A DNA stretch of 64,000 nt from Microbacterium galbinum (GTDB lineage: Bacteria; Actinomycetota; Actinomycetes; Actinomycetales; Microbacteriaceae), in contig NZ_JAHWXM010000001.1 of assembly GCF_023091225.1 (NCBI RefSeq), forward strand, positions 2,046,001 to 2,110,000. The letters are read 5' to 3'. This document shows, piece after piece, positions 24,421-33,593 of the stretch. The first letter of the stretch is position 1; the number at the start of each line of letters is the position of its first letter. The position numbers and the translations under genes were made by a program. The notes below the pieces were generated by a model. That model saw nothing but the letters and a program-made list of their open reading frames with translations. It did not search any database and was not told where the DNA came from.

Positions 24421-26574
24421 ATGTCGTCAAGTAACCCCGTTCCGGACAGCGCCGTTCCGGAAGCCACGCACCTGCGCAACGGAGGCGTGAGCCTCGTCGT
24501 CAAGACCGACGTGTTCGGCGCCCCGACCATCGCGCACTGGGGTGCACCGCTGACGGATGCCGACGTCCCCGGCCTCCTCGCGACCGCCACCCCGGCCGTG
24601 ATGAACAGCTCCCTCGACGTCGCCCGCTCGTTCTCGATCGCGCCCGGCCGCGCGCACGGATGGTCGGGCACCCCGGCGATCGAGGCGACCGCAGCGGATG
24701 CCGTGATCGACGGGTTCGCGCGGACGCGGACGGTGCAGACGGATGCCGCGAGCGCGAGCTTCGTGCTGGTGGATGCCCGCGCCACCGTCGAGGCGACGTT
24801 CACGTTCGCGCTCGACGAGGCCGGTGTGCTGCACTCCTCCGTGGTCCTCGAGAACATCGGCGCCGAGCATCCGGTCGACGTCGCCGCCGTGCGCTCCCTG
24901 CTGCCGCTTCCCGCCCGCGCCGCCGAGGTCGTCGACTTCACGGGCCGCTGGACGAACGAGAAGGTGTCGCAGCGCGCGGCGATCCACGACGGCACCTGGC
25001 TGCGATCGTCGCGTCGCGGACGCCCCGGCCACGACTCCTCGTTCCTGACCCTGACCGGCACCGAGGGCTTCCGCTTCCGCTCGGGCGAGGTCTGGGCCGC
25101 GCACCTCGCGTGGGGCGGCAACCAGGAGATGCTGGTCGAGCGTCTGCCCGAGGGCGCCGGAGCCCACCGCTCGGTGCTCGGCGGCGGCGAACTCGTCGAT
25201 GCGGGCGAGGTGCGCCTGCAGCCCGGCGAGACGTACGGCTCTCCCGAGCTGCTCTCGACCTGGAGCGACGAGGGGATCGACGGTGTGACCGCCCGGTTCC
25301 ACGCGTCGATCCGGTCGCGTCCGAGCCACCCGAAGACGCCGCGGCCGCTGCTGCTCAACACGTGGGAAGCTGTCTACTTCGACCACGACCTCGACACCCT
25401 CACCGCGCTCGCGACGACCGCCGCCGAGCTGGGCGTGGAGCGGTTCGTGCTCGACGACGGCTGGTTCCGCGGACGCCGAGACGACCATGCGGGCCTCGGC
25501 GACTGGTTCATCGACGACGACGTGTGGCCCGAGGGGCTCGCACCGCTCTCGGCGCGCGTGCACGACCTCGGCCTCGAGTTCGGCCTGTGGTTCGAGCCCG
25601 AGATGGTAAACCCCGACTCCGACCTGGCGCGACAGCATCCGGACTGGCTGCTCGGCGAGAACCCGCTGCTCGCCTCGCGCCACCAGTTCGTGCTCGACTT
25701 CTCGCGCGACGACGTCGTCGACTACATCGTCGAGCGGCTCGATGACGTGATCACGCGCGCCCGCGTGGACTTCGTCAAGTGGGACCACAATCGCGACCTG
25801 CACGCCTCGCTCGACGCGCGCGGCCGCCGCCGCGTGCACGCCCACACGCTCGGGGTGTACCGCGTGCTCGACGAGATCCGTCGCCGGCATCCGCGTCTCG
25901 AGATCGAATCGTGCGCCTCGGGCGGAGGCCGCACCGACCTCGGCACCCTCGCCCGCACCGACCGCGTCTGGGCGTCGGACTGCAACGACCCGATCGAGCG
26001 CCAGAGCATCCAGCGCGGCACGCAGACGCTGCTGCCGCCCGAGCTGATCGGCGCGCACGTCGGCCCGACGGTCTCGCACACCACCGGTCGGCACGCGTCG
26101 TTCGCGTTCCGCGCCGCGACCGCCCTGTTCGGTCACGCCGGCCTCGAGTGGGATCTCACGACGGCATCCGACGACGACCGCGCCGCGATCGCCGCCTGGA
26201 CCGCCCTGTACCGCGAGCTCCGGGGACTGCTGCACTCGGGCGTCACGGTGCGCGGCGACGATGTCGACCCCGGCAGCCTTCTGCACGGCGTCGTGAGCGC
26301 CGACCGCGAGGAGGCCGTGTTCGCGTGGGTGCGCACCGAGACCAGCGCGACCGCGCAGTCGCCGCGCGTGCCGATCCCCGGCCTCGACCCCGCGACGACG
26401 TACCGCGTGCGCGTGCGCGACGAGATCGGCGCGGCGCACCGCCACCAGGTCGCCGACCCGGCGTGGCTCGCAGCATCCGACCTCACCGTCACGGGCGCGG
26501 TGCTCGCGCAGGGCCTCCCCCTGCCGGTGCTGAACCCCGGCAACGCACTGCTCCTGCACTTCACGGCCGTCTGA
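24421..26574 (+). CDS. Alpha-galactosidase, glycoside hydrolase family 36
   Basis: 717 residues, cytosolic. N-terminal beta-supersandwich, central barrel from about residue 310 (LLNTWEAVYFDHD, VLDDGWFRGRRDD), and a C-terminal all-beta domain. The retaining-enzyme nucleophile is Asp455 in DFVKWDHNRD and the acid/base Asp520 in WASDCNDP; CASGGGRTD between them binds substrate. Hydrolyses alpha-1,6-galactosides such as melibiose or raffinose. It stands alone with its own leaderless promoter. Confidence 0.93.
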   Translation: MSSSNPVPDSAVPEATHLRNGGVSLVVKTDVFGAPTIAHWGAPLTDADVPGLLATATPAVMNSSLDVARSFSIAPGRAHGWSGTPAIEATAADAVIDGFARTRTVQTDAASASFVLVDARATVEATFTFALDEAGVLHSSVVLENIGAEHPVDVAAVRSLLPLPARAAEVVDFTGRWTNEKVSQRAAIHDGTWLRSSRRGRPGHDSSFLTLTGTEGFRFRSGEVWAAHLAWGGNQEMLVERLPEGAGAHRSVLGGGELVDAGEVRLQPGETYGSPELLSTWSDEGIDGVTARFHASIRSRPSHPKTPRPLLLNTWEAVYFDHDLDTLTALATTAAELGVERFVLDDGWFRGRRDDHAGLGDWFIDDDVWPEGLAPLSARVHDLGLEFGLWFEPEMVNPDSDLARQHPDWLLGENPLLASRHQFVLDFSRDDVVDYIVERLDDVITRARVDFVKWDHNRDLHASLDARGRRRVHAHTLGVYRVLDEIRRRHPRLEIESCASGGGRTDLGTLARTDRVWASDCNDPIERQSIQRGTQTLLPPELIGAHVGPTVSHTTGRHASFAFRAATALFGHAGLEWDLTTASDDDRAAIAAWTALYRELRGLLHSGVTVRGDDVDPGSLLHGVVSADREEAVFAWVRTETSATAQSPRVPIPGLDPATTYRVRVRDEIGAAHRHQVADPAWLAASDLTVTGAVLAQGLPLPVLNPGNALLLHFTAV

Positions 26575-26613
26575 CCCGCGGCATCAGCCCACCCCGGCCC
26601 GGCACGCTCTGCG

Positions 26614-26642
26614 TTGACAAGGAAACTGAGTTGACTCATAAT
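26614..26642 (+). promoter_or_regulatory. Sigma-70 type promoter
   Basis: TTGACA (26614-26619), 17-bp spacer, CATAAT (26637-26642): near consensus and the best promoter in the window. The -10 is buried in the palindromic operator described next. Confidence 0.75.
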
Positions 26643-26653
26643 TGAGTCAACTC
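26628..26653 (+). promoter_or_regulatory. Palindromic operator, probably TetR-bound
   Basis: Perfect inverted repeat GAGTTGACTC-ataatt-GAGTCAACTC covering the -10. Its core CTCATAATTGAG recurs as CTCATAACTGAG in front of the TetR-family gene, so that protein is the likely ligand. Confidence 0.65.
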
Positions 26654-26671
26654 GACCTTGGGAGACGCTAC

Positions 26672-27679
26672 ATGCGCGCGTTCGCGTTCGACACCTACTC
26701 ACAGCCGCTGCACGAAGTCGCAGCGCCCGAGCCCGAACTCGGCGTGCGCGACGTGCTCGTGCGCGTCGAGGCGGCCGGCGTCAACCAGTTGGACGAGAAG
26801 ATCCGCGCGGGCGAATTCAAGGCGATCCTGCCCTCCCCGCTGCCCCTCGTCCTCGGTCACGACGTCGCCGGCACCGTGCTGCGCGTGGGCTCGGAGGTCA
26901 GGGGATTCGCCGTGGGCGACCACGTGTTCGCCCGTCCCCGCGACCAGCGGATCGGAACGTTCGCCGAGCGCATCGCGATCGACCAGGCCGACCTCGCCCC
27001 CGCGCCCACGTCGATCGGCATCGTCGAGGCCGCATCACTGCCGCTCGTGGCACTGACGGCATGGCAGGCACTCGTCGAGAGGGCGAACGTGCAGGCCGGT
27101 CAAAAGGTGCTCATCCACGCCGGCGCCGGCGGAGTCGGCTCGATCGCGATCCAGCTCGCGAAGCATCTCGGCGCGCACGTGGCCACCACAGCATCCGTGA
27201 AGAACGCGGACTTCGTGCGCGAACTCGGGGCCGACGTGGTGATCGACTACCGTACCCAGGACTTCGAGAAAGAACTCTCGGGTTACGACCTCGTACTCGA
27301 CAGCCTCGGCGGTGAGAACCTCGAGAAGTCGCTGCGCGTCCTGCGCCCCGGCGGAAAGGCGATCGGGATCGCGGGGCCTCCCGACCCCGCCTTCGCTCGC
27401 GCGGCGGGACTCAACCCCCTCCTCCGCCTCGCGATCGCGGCGCTGAGCCGCAAGGTCCGCGCGCGGGCGAAGAAGCTCGGCGTCGGCTACGAGTTCCTGT
27501 GGATGAGGGCCGACGGCTCGCAGCTGCGGGAGATCGCCGCGCTCGTCGACAGCGGCAGCATCCGCCCCGTCGTGGGCGCGGCGTTCCCGTTCGACGAGAC
27601 CCCGCAGGCCCTGGCCGCGCTCACGCGCGGCGGCCTGCGCGGCAAGGTCGTCGTCACGGGGGCGGGGGCGGTCGCTTGA
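26672..27679 (+). CDS. NADP-dependent quinone oxidoreductase-like protein (MDR superfamily)
   Basis: 335 residues, zinc-free medium-chain dehydrogenase/reductase. GroES-like N-terminal domain (EAAGVNQLDEKIRAGEF, LGHDVAGTVLRVG) and Rossmann domain with HAGAGGVGSIAIQLAKHLG binding NADPH. The zinc-ligand Cys/His set of alcohol dehydrogenases is missing. Expected to reduce quinones or enones, often part of electrophile stress responses. ATG 26672 has GGGAG seven bases upstream. Tightly regulated by the operator over its promoter; the alpha/beta hydrolase follows 43 bases later. Confidence 0.9.
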   Translation: MRAFAFDTYSQPLHEVAAPEPELGVRDVLVRVEAAGVNQLDEKIRAGEFKAILPSPLPLVLGHDVAGTVLRVGSEVRGFAVGDHVFARPRDQRIGTFAERIAIDQADLAPAPTSIGIVEAASLPLVALTAWQALVERANVQAGQKVLIHAGAGGVGSIAIQLAKHLGAHVATTASVKNADFVRELGADVVIDYRTQDFEKELSGYDLVLDSLGGENLEKSLRVLRPGGKAIGIAGPPDPAFARAAGLNPLLRLAIAALSRKVRARAKKLGVGYEFLWMRADGSQLREIAALVDSGSIRPVVGAAFPFDETPQALAALTRGGLRGKVVVTGAGAVA

Positions 27680-27722
27680 CCCGCCCCTGCACCATCGAGC
27701 GCGGACGGAGAGGAACTCGATC

Positions 27723-28577
27723 ATGACCGCAGACACCCCACCCATCACCTCCTACGCGCAGGCGCCGACCCGATCGATCACGGTCGACGGCAAGAAGTTC
27801 GCGTACCGCGAGCTGGGTCCCACGGAGGATGTACCGGTCGTCTTCTTCACGCATCTCGCCGCGACCCTCGACAACTGGGATCCGCGCATCGTCGACACCA
27901 TCGCGAAGACTCGGCACGTCATCACGTTCGATCAGCAGGGCGTCGGCGCGTCAGGCGGCACCGTGCCGCCCACGCTCGAGGAAGCCGCAGACGATGCGTA
28001 TGCGTTCATCCGCCGGCTCGGCTACGACACCATCGACGTCTTCGGGTTCTCGATGGGCGGAATGATCGCCCAGGACCTGGTCGTCGCGCATCCCGAACTC
28101 GTGCGCAAGCTCGTGCTCACCGGCACGGGACCGCGGGGCGGAAAAGACATGGACAAGGTCGTGGGTGTGACGTACTGGGACATCTTCCGGTCGGCCCTCA
28201 CCCGATCCGACCCCAAGGAGTTCCTCTTCTTCAACCGCGACGCGATCGGCAAGCGGGCAAGCAAGGCGTTCGTCGAGCGTCTCAAGGAACGCGCGATCGA
28301 CCGGGATGCGCCCATCGGAAACAAGGCGTTCAGCACGCAGCTCAAGGCGATCCAGCGCTTCGGCCGCTCCGCCCCGTCGAACCTGTCGGTGATCACGCAG
28401 CCGACGCTCATCGCCAACGGTGACAACGACCGCATGGTGCCGTCGGTCCTCTCCGAGGATCTGCACCGGCGCATCGCGGGGTCGGAGCTGATCATCTACC
28501 CGAACTCCGGGCACGGCGGCATCTTCCAGTACTGGGAGAAGTTCGCCCCGATGGCCGCGAGGTTCCTCGCCGCCTGA
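27723..28577 (+). CDS. Alpha/beta fold hydrolase
   Basis: 284 residues. Nucleophile elbow GFSMGG with Ser110, acid in ANGDNDRM, and His264 in NSGHGG complete the triad. FDQQGVGASGG and the overall layout resemble haloperoxidase/carboxylesterase-type hydrolases. Substrate unknown. Follows the quinone oxidoreductase in the same direction and ends at a strong terminator, so the two are probably co-transcribed from the TetR-controlled promoter. Confidence 0.9.
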   Translation: MTADTPPITSYAQAPTRSITVDGKKFAYRELGPTEDVPVVFFTHLAATLDNWDPRIVDTIAKTRHVITFDQQGVGASGGTVPPTLEEAADDAYAFIRRLGYDTIDVFGFSMGGMIAQDLVVAHPELVRKLVLTGTGPRGGKDMDKVVGVTYWDIFRSALTRSDPKEFLFFNRDAIGKRASKAFVERLKERAIDRDAPIGNKAFSTQLKAIQRFGRSAPSNLSVITQPTLIANGDNDRMVPSVLSEDLHRRIAGSELIIYPNSGHGGIFQYWEKFAPMAARFLAA

Positions 28578-28593
28578 CGGCCTTCGGCATGCG

Positions 28594-28627
28594 AAAGAGG
28601 GCGCCACCGCTCGGTGGCGCCCTCTTT
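28594..28627. terminator. Bidirectional intrinsic terminator
   Basis: Perfect 15-bp stem: AAAGAGGGCGCCACC (28594-28608), loop GCTC, GGTGGCGCCCTCTTT (28613-28627). A/T ends on both sides give short U tracts in either direction. It lies between two convergent genes. Confidence 0.9.
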
Positions 28628-28639
28628 GTCGCAGAAGGC

Positions 28640-29350
28640 TCAGCCCTGCGCGAGCTGCGGATAGACCACCTCGAGCGGAGCCGAGAGTCCGGCCTTGGCC
28701 TGCACCGAGGTCTGGTCGGCGAGAACCTCGTACCCGCCGGCCTCGAGCGTGTCGAAGATCTGGGTGACGAGGTCGGCCGGGTCGAGCTTGGGGCTGGTGG
28801 CGTGCGCCGCCATCGCGGTGTCGACGTAGCCGACGTGCACGCCGACGACCTGCACCCCGGCGGGCTGCAGCTCGAGCCGCAGCGAGTTGGTGGCCGACCA
28901 GAGGGCCGCCTTCGTCGCCGAGTAGATGCCGGCGACGGCGTACCACGACAGGGCCGAGTGGATATCGATGATGGCGGTCTCCCCGCCGTGCGCCGAGAGC
29001 AGCGGGGCGAAGGCCCGAGCGAGGAACAGCGGTCCGAGGAAGTTCGTCTCGACGTTGTGGCGGATCTCCTCGTCGGTGTGGGTGAGGATGCCGGGGGTGG
29101 GCGTCGAGGCACCGGCGTTGTTCACGAGCACCGTGACGTCGGATGCCGCGGCGACGACGGCCGCGATCGACGCCGGGTCCGTGACGTCGAGAGTGAGCGG
29201 AACGACGCGCGGGTCCGCCCACTCGCGGGGCTGGCGGGCGGTCGCATAGACCTTCGCGGCGCCCCGGGCGAGTGCCTGCTCGACGAGATGCGTTCCGATG
29301 CCTCCGTTCGCTCCGGTGACGAGGACGACGGCGTGGGTGAGGGAGGTCAT
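28640..29350 (-). CDS. SDR family oxidoreductase
   Basis: 236 residues: TGANGGIG, VNNAGAST, DIHSALSWY and catalytic YSATK, with RLELQPAGVQVVGVHVGYVDT as the post-active-site helix of this subgroup. ATG 29350 is preceded by GAAAGAAG; an ATG nine codons upstream lacks one. Divergent from the TetR gene, with the TetR-type motif CTCATAACTGAG between them, so it is probably a target of that regulator together with the quinone oxidoreductase operon. Confidence 0.88.
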   Translation of the reverse strand: MTSLTHAVVLVTGANGGIGTHLVEQALARGAAKVYATARQPREWADPRVVPLTLDVTDPASIAAVVAAASDVTVLVNNAGASTPTPGILTHTDEEIRHNVETNFLGPLFLARAFAPLLSAHGGETAIIDIHSALSWYAVAGIYSATKAALWSATNSLRLELQPAGVQVVGVHVGYVDTAMAAHATSPKLDPADLVTQIFDTLEAGGYEVLADQTSVQAKAGLSAPLEVVYPQLAQG

Positions 29351-29416
29351 CAGGACTTCTTTCGGCTCGTGGAACAATGATTCCTGTCGCTCGTGGCCCG
29401 CACGATCGCGACTAAA

Positions 29417-29428
29417 CTCATAACTGAG
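29417..29428. promoter_or_regulatory. Second TetR-type operator core
   Basis: CTCATAACTGAG differs by one base from the core of the operator before the quinone oxidoreductase (CTCATAATTGAG). It sits in the intergenic region shared by the SDR and TetR genes, consistent with autoregulation and control of both. Confidence 0.5.
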
Positions 29429-29459
29429 CCTGGTCAGAATCTATTCCAAGGGGAGTCTC

Positions 29460-30059
29460 GTGCCCGCAGAGAGCGCACCCGTCGGAAGACGCGAACGGAA
29501 CAAGCAGCAGAAGCTCGAGCGCATCGTGGCCGCGGCCGCCGAGCTCTTCTCCGAGCGCGGCGTCGACGAGGTGACGACGCAGCAGATCGCCGATGCGGCG
29601 GACATCGGCACCGGCACCCTGTTCCTGTACGCCAAGACCAAGGGCGAGCTCCTGCTGCTCGTGCAGAACTCGCACTACGCCGACGCGCTCGAGCGCGGCC
29701 GCGCGGCATCCGCCGATGCCCGCACGCCCCTCGACGGCATGATGGCGCTGGCGACGCCCATCATCGAGTGCAATCGGGTGCAGGTCGAGAACGGGCGCAC
29801 CTACCTGCGCGAGATGGTCTTCGGCGACCCGACCGAACCGCATCACGCCGCGGCACTCGCCATCGTCGGGGAGACCGAGCAGGCTCTCGCCGAGACCCTC
29901 TCCCGCCTCGCAGGCGTCGCCGCCGCCGAGGCCTCGGCCCTGGCGCGGGTGGTCTCGTCGATCATGTTCCTCACCATGGCGTCCAGCGATGCCGAGGTCG
30001 ACGTCGCGCAGATCGTCGAGGGAGTCCGCACGCAGATCTCGGCGATCCTTCCCCGCTGA
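29460..30059 (+). CDS. TetR/AcrR family transcriptional regulator
   Basis: 199 residues. N-terminal helix-turn-helix: RNKQQKLERIVAAAAELFSERGVDEVTTQQIADAADIGTGTLFLYAKTKGELL in outline; the C-terminal helical ligand domain is diverse. GTG 29460 follows AAGGGGAG. Probably represses itself, the divergent SDR and the quinone-oxidoreductase operon through a CTCATAAyTGAG-type site; inducer unknown, perhaps a reactive carbonyl or quinone given its targets. Confidence 0.9.
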   Translation: MPAESAPVGRRERNKQQKLERIVAAAAELFSERGVDEVTTQQIADAADIGTGTLFLYAKTKGELLLLVQNSHYADALERGRAASADARTPLDGMMALATPIIECNRVQVENGRTYLREMVFGDPTEPHHAAALAIVGETEQALAETLSRLAGVAAAEASALARVVSSIMFLTMASSDAEVDVAQIVEGVRTQISAILPR

Positions 30060-30149
30060 CCACGCCCACAGCCTTTTCGAAGATGGGCTAGCGGGACCCC
30101 CGGCACACCGATATCTTGGCCGCATCTGCAGTCGAGAGCGGGGTGGCTC

Positions 30150-30890
30150 ATGTCTCATGTGGTGGCAACCGGAGCGGGCAAGGCGATGATGGAGCGTCGG
30201 AATGATCCGACGCACGACTACATCCTCGGTCTCACACGCAAGAAGAGACCGAGGGTCCTCTTCGTGGGCACGGCGACCGGAGACGACGCCGCGTACATCG
30301 TGAGCTTCTACTCGACGTACGACTCCGACCGGTGCGCGCCGCACCACCTTCCGCTCTTCCACCGCGCGGTCGACGATCTCGCCGGCTTCGTGAAGGGCTT
30401 CGACGTGATCCACGTCGGCGGCGGCAACACCGCCAACATGCTCGACGTGTGGAAGCGGCAGGGCCTCGACGAGATCATGCGCGAGATGTGGGAGGACCCC
30501 GACTCGAACGTCGTGTTCACGGGCGGCAGCGCCGGCGGCATCTGCTGGTTCGAGGGCGGAACCACCGACAGCTACGGTCCGACCCTCCAGGTGCTCCCCG
30601 AAGGACTCGGGTTCCTGCACGGCAGCTTCTGCCCGCACTACGACGCCGAGGACCAGCGGCGCCCGCTCTTCCACGACTCGCTGCTGAGCGGTGAGCTCGC
30701 GACGGGCTACGCGGTCGGCAACCTGCAGTCGCTGCACTTCGAGAACGCCGACTTCGTCACCGCGATCAGCCCGGCCGAGAACCCCCTGGCCCTGCGGGTC
30801 GAGGCCATCGACGGACGCATCGTCGAGACCGAGCTCGCGACCGAGATCCTCACGGGCACCGGCCCCATCACGCGGGGACCGTCGTCATGA
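30150..30890 (+). CDS. Peptidase E-like dipeptidase (S51 family)
   Basis: 246 residues. S51 motifs: RVLFVGTAT at the N-terminus, VGGGNTANML, and the nucleophile elbow FTGGSAGGICWFEG with Ser127; HGSFCPHYD supplies the later conserved block. Family members cleave Asp-X dipeptides. Its stop overlaps the start of a C4-dicarboxylate/aspartate carrier gene (ATGA), which fits aspartate being the shared metabolite. ATG 30150 is preceded by GGGGTGG. Confidence 0.88.
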   Translation: MSHVVATGAGKAMMERRNDPTHDYILGLTRKKRPRVLFVGTATGDDAAYIVSFYSTYDSDRCAPHHLPLFHRAVDDLAGFVKGFDVIHVGGGNTANMLDVWKRQGLDEIMREMWEDPDSNVVFTGGSAGGICWFEGGTTDSYGPTLQVLPEGLGFLHGSFCPHYDAEDQRRPLFHDSLLSGELATGYAVGNLQSLHFENADFVTAISPAENPLALRVEAIDGRIVETELATEILTGTGPITRGPSS

Positions 30891-32242
30891 ACGACAACGT
30901 GTGGATCCTCATCGCGCAGCTGATCGTCGTCATCCTCGCGATCTACATGGGCACCCGCACGAGCGGGATCGGCCTGGGCGTCTGGGGACTCGTCGGCGTC
31001 GCCGTGCTGATCTTCGTCTTCGGCGAAGCGCCCGGCAACGCCCCGGTGGATGCCGTCTTCATCGTCATCACGGTCATCACCGCGGCATCCACGATGCAGG
31101 CGGCCGGAGGCATCGACTGGATGGTGTCGGTCGCGGCGAAGGTGATCCGGCGCAAACCGAAGTCGGTGGTGTTCCTCGCGCCCGCCATGTCGTTCCTCTT
31201 CACGGTCGGCGCGGGCACCGGCAACATCTTCTACCCGCTGCTCCCCGTGATCTACGACGTGTCGTACCAGCAGAAGATCCGCCCCGAACGGGCGCTGTCG
31301 GTCTCGGCGGTCGCCTCGCAGGTCGGCATCCTCTGCTCGCCCGTCTCGGCCGCCACCGCGTCGATGGTGGTGCTGCTCGCGCCGCAGGGCGTCGACCTCG
31401 GTGGGCTGCTGCTCATCATGTGGCCGGCATCCATCGCGGGCCTGTTCGTCGCCGCGCTCGTCATGATGCGCCACGGCAAGGACCTCGAAGACGACCCCGA
31501 GTTCCAGCGCCGTCTGGCCGACAAGCAGATCCAGCCGCCGACGGTGGATGCCCACGAGAACAAGCTCGCCCCGACCGCGGTGCTCTCCGCCGCGCTGTTC
31601 CTCATCGGCGTCGGCGTGATCGTGTTCTTCGGACTCTTCGAAGGCCTTCGTCCGGTGATCGGCACCGACGACTCCGGCGACCCGGTGCGACTCAGCGTCA
31701 CCGTGATCATCGAGGTCGTGATGGGTGTGATCGCGGCGCTGATCTTCGTGTTCTGCAAGGTCAGGGCATCCGATGTGCCGAAGCAGCCGACGTTCCCCGC
31801 CGGCCTCGTCGGTGCGATCGCCCTCTTCGGTATCGCGTGGCTCGCCAACACCTTCGTCGCCGCGAACCAGACCCTCATCGTCGACGGGCTCGGCTCGGTG
31901 GTCTCGGGGTCGTCGGCGTTCCTCGGGGCGCTGCTGTTCGCGCTGGCGCTGTTCGCTGTCGCGATGCTCACCACCAGCCAGTCGAGTGCGACCAACGCGA
32001 TCGTACCGATCGGCATCACGATCGGCCTACCCGCACCTCTGCTGGTGGGGCTCTGGCCGTCGACCATGGGCATCTACACGCTGCCCGCCAACGGCAGCCA
32101 GGTCGCGACCGTCGCGTTCGACCAGACCGGCACGACGAAGATGGGAAAGTACGTCTTCGACCACTCGTTCCAGCTGCCGAACCTCGTGTACGTCGGCGTC
32201 GCGATCATCGTCGGAGTCATGCTGTCGTTCCTGTTCTCGTGA
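30887..32242 (+). CDS. Anaerobic C4-dicarboxylate/aspartate carrier, Dcu family
   Basis: 451 residues, about eleven hydrophobic helices. Matches the DcuA/DcuB type: TVITAASTMQAAGGIDWMV, APAMSFLFTVGAGTGNIFYPLLPVIYDV and LTTSQSSATNAIVPIGITIG. Such carriers exchange aspartate, fumarate, malate and succinate. Unusual in an actinobacterium and coupled to an aspartyl dipeptidase, so it may import aspartate or dispose of it; direction is not known. Confidence 0.85.
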   Translation: MNDNVWILIAQLIVVILAIYMGTRTSGIGLGVWGLVGVAVLIFVFGEAPGNAPVDAVFIVITVITAASTMQAAGGIDWMVSVAAKVIRRKPKSVVFLAPAMSFLFTVGAGTGNIFYPLLPVIYDVSYQQKIRPERALSVSAVASQVGILCSPVSAATASMVVLLAPQGVDLGGLLLIMWPASIAGLFVAALVMMRHGKDLEDDPEFQRRLADKQIQPPTVDAHENKLAPTAVLSAALFLIGVGVIVFFGLFEGLRPVIGTDDSGDPVRLSVTVIIEVVMGVIAALIFVFCKVRASDVPKQPTFPAGLVGAIALFGIAWLANTFVAANQTLIVDGLGSVVSGSSAFLGALLFALALFAVAMLTTSQSSATNAIVPIGITIGLPAPLLVGLWPSTMGIYTLPANGSQVATVAFDQTGTTKMGKYVFDHSFQLPNLVYVGVAIIVGVMLSFLFS

Positions 32243-32275
32243 CATGACGGCGCACGCGCAGGGCGGGCCGGCGGC

Positions 32276-33586
32276 ATGACGGATGCCGTCGACCGCTCGG
32301 CCCTGCGCCAGTTCCTGCTCGGGTTGGCGCAGGGGATGAACGCCTCGGCCGAATCGGTCGACCGCATCCGCGACACGATGACCGAGGTCGCCGACGCCTA
32401 CGGGGGCGACGACACCGACTTCGTGGTGCTGCCGACGATCATCCTCGTCGAGACGGGTGACGACGAGGAGTCGCGGGTCGCGATCCGCTCGGCGACGAAC
32501 GCCTCGTTCCGCTTCGATCAGATCGCCGCGCTGTACGAGCTGATCGCGCGGGCCAGGGCCGGCGAAGTGCCACCGCTCGACGGCATCCGTCGCCTGAACG
32601 AGATCGGCGCGATGCGCCCGCGCCTCGGCTGGGTCACCCGCACGTTCGGCCACGCCGTGCTGACGACGGGCCTCGCGCTGCTGCTCACCCCCACCTGGCA
32701 GGGCGCGATCGTCGCGTTCGTGCTGGGTGCGGGGATCGGGCTGCTCAAGCTCGTACGCTCGCCCACCCTGCAGCTCGTGCTGCCGATCGCCGCCGCGTTC
32801 GTGTGCGCGACGGCGGTGTTCCTGCTCGCCGAGGTGATCGAGATCGGCGACCCGATCCGCCTGCTCATCGCGCCGCTGGTGACGTTCCTGCCCGGCGGGG
32901 TGCTCACCACCGCGACCGTCGAGCTCGCCGCGGGGCAGATGATCTCGGGGGCGTCGAGACTGGTCTACGGCTTCGTGCAACTCGCACTGCTGGCCTTCGG
33001 CATCCTCGCCGCCGGCACCGTGATCGGCGTCGAATCCCGCTCGTACGAGCCCCTCGCCGCGAGCGCCTTCCTGCCGTGGTGGGTGGCGCTCATCGGCATC
33101 CTGGTCTTCGCCCTCGGCAACTACCTGCATTTCTCGGCACCCGCGTCGACGTTCCGATGGGTGCTGCTCGCTCTGATCGCCGCCTACAGCGGCCAGTGGG
33201 CGGGGTCGGTGCTGCTCGGCGCGACGATGGGCGGATTCATCGGTGCGGTCGCCATGACGCTCGTCGTGTTCTGGATCGCCTCGCTCCGCCACGGCGCCCC
33301 CGCGCAGATCACGTTCCTGCCGGCGTTCTGGCTGCTCGTTCCGGGAGCCGCGGGGCTCGTCGGGCTCACCGAGGCGGTCGCCACCGACAGCGGACTCGCC
33401 GACTTCCTGGCCGCTCTCGTCTCGGTCATGTCGATCGCGCTGGGCGTGCTGATCGGCACGGCGCTGTATCGGGTCGTGCACCACGGGGCCGAGGAGATCG
33501 TGCAGTTCGTGGTGCCGCCGCCGACGGTCGTCGCCGAGGCCCCGCGCGGCGTGTGGGACCGGCTGCTGCCCTGGCGGCGGCGCTAG
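32276..33586 (+). CDS. Threonine/serine exporter family protein (ThrE-like)
   Basis: 436 residues. Cytosolic N-terminal domain of about 130 residues (LRQFLLGLAQGMNASAESVDRI) followed by about ten membrane helices in two halves, as in the actinobacterial ThrE fusion of DUF1212 and ThrE_2 units. Exports small amino acids with the proton gradient. Starts 33 bases after the Dcu gene, probably the same transcript, giving an amino-acid handling operon. Confidence 0.87.
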   Translation: MTDAVDRSALRQFLLGLAQGMNASAESVDRIRDTMTEVADAYGGDDTDFVVLPTIILVETGDDEESRVAIRSATNASFRFDQIAALYELIARARAGEVPPLDGIRRLNEIGAMRPRLGWVTRTFGHAVLTTGLALLLTPTWQGAIVAFVLGAGIGLLKLVRSPTLQLVLPIAAAFVCATAVFLLAEVIEIGDPIRLLIAPLVTFLPGGVLTTATVELAAGQMISGASRLVYGFVQLALLAFGILAAGTVIGVESRSYEPLAASAFLPWWVALIGILVFALGNYLHFSAPASTFRWVLLALIAAYSGQWAGSVLLGATMGGFIGAVAMTLVVFWIASLRHGAPAQITFLPAFWLLVPGAAGLVGLTEAVATDSGLADFLAALVSVMSIALGVLIGTALYRVVHHGAEEIVQFVVPPPTVVAEAPRGVWDRLLPWRRR

Positions 33587-33593
33587 GGATCCG

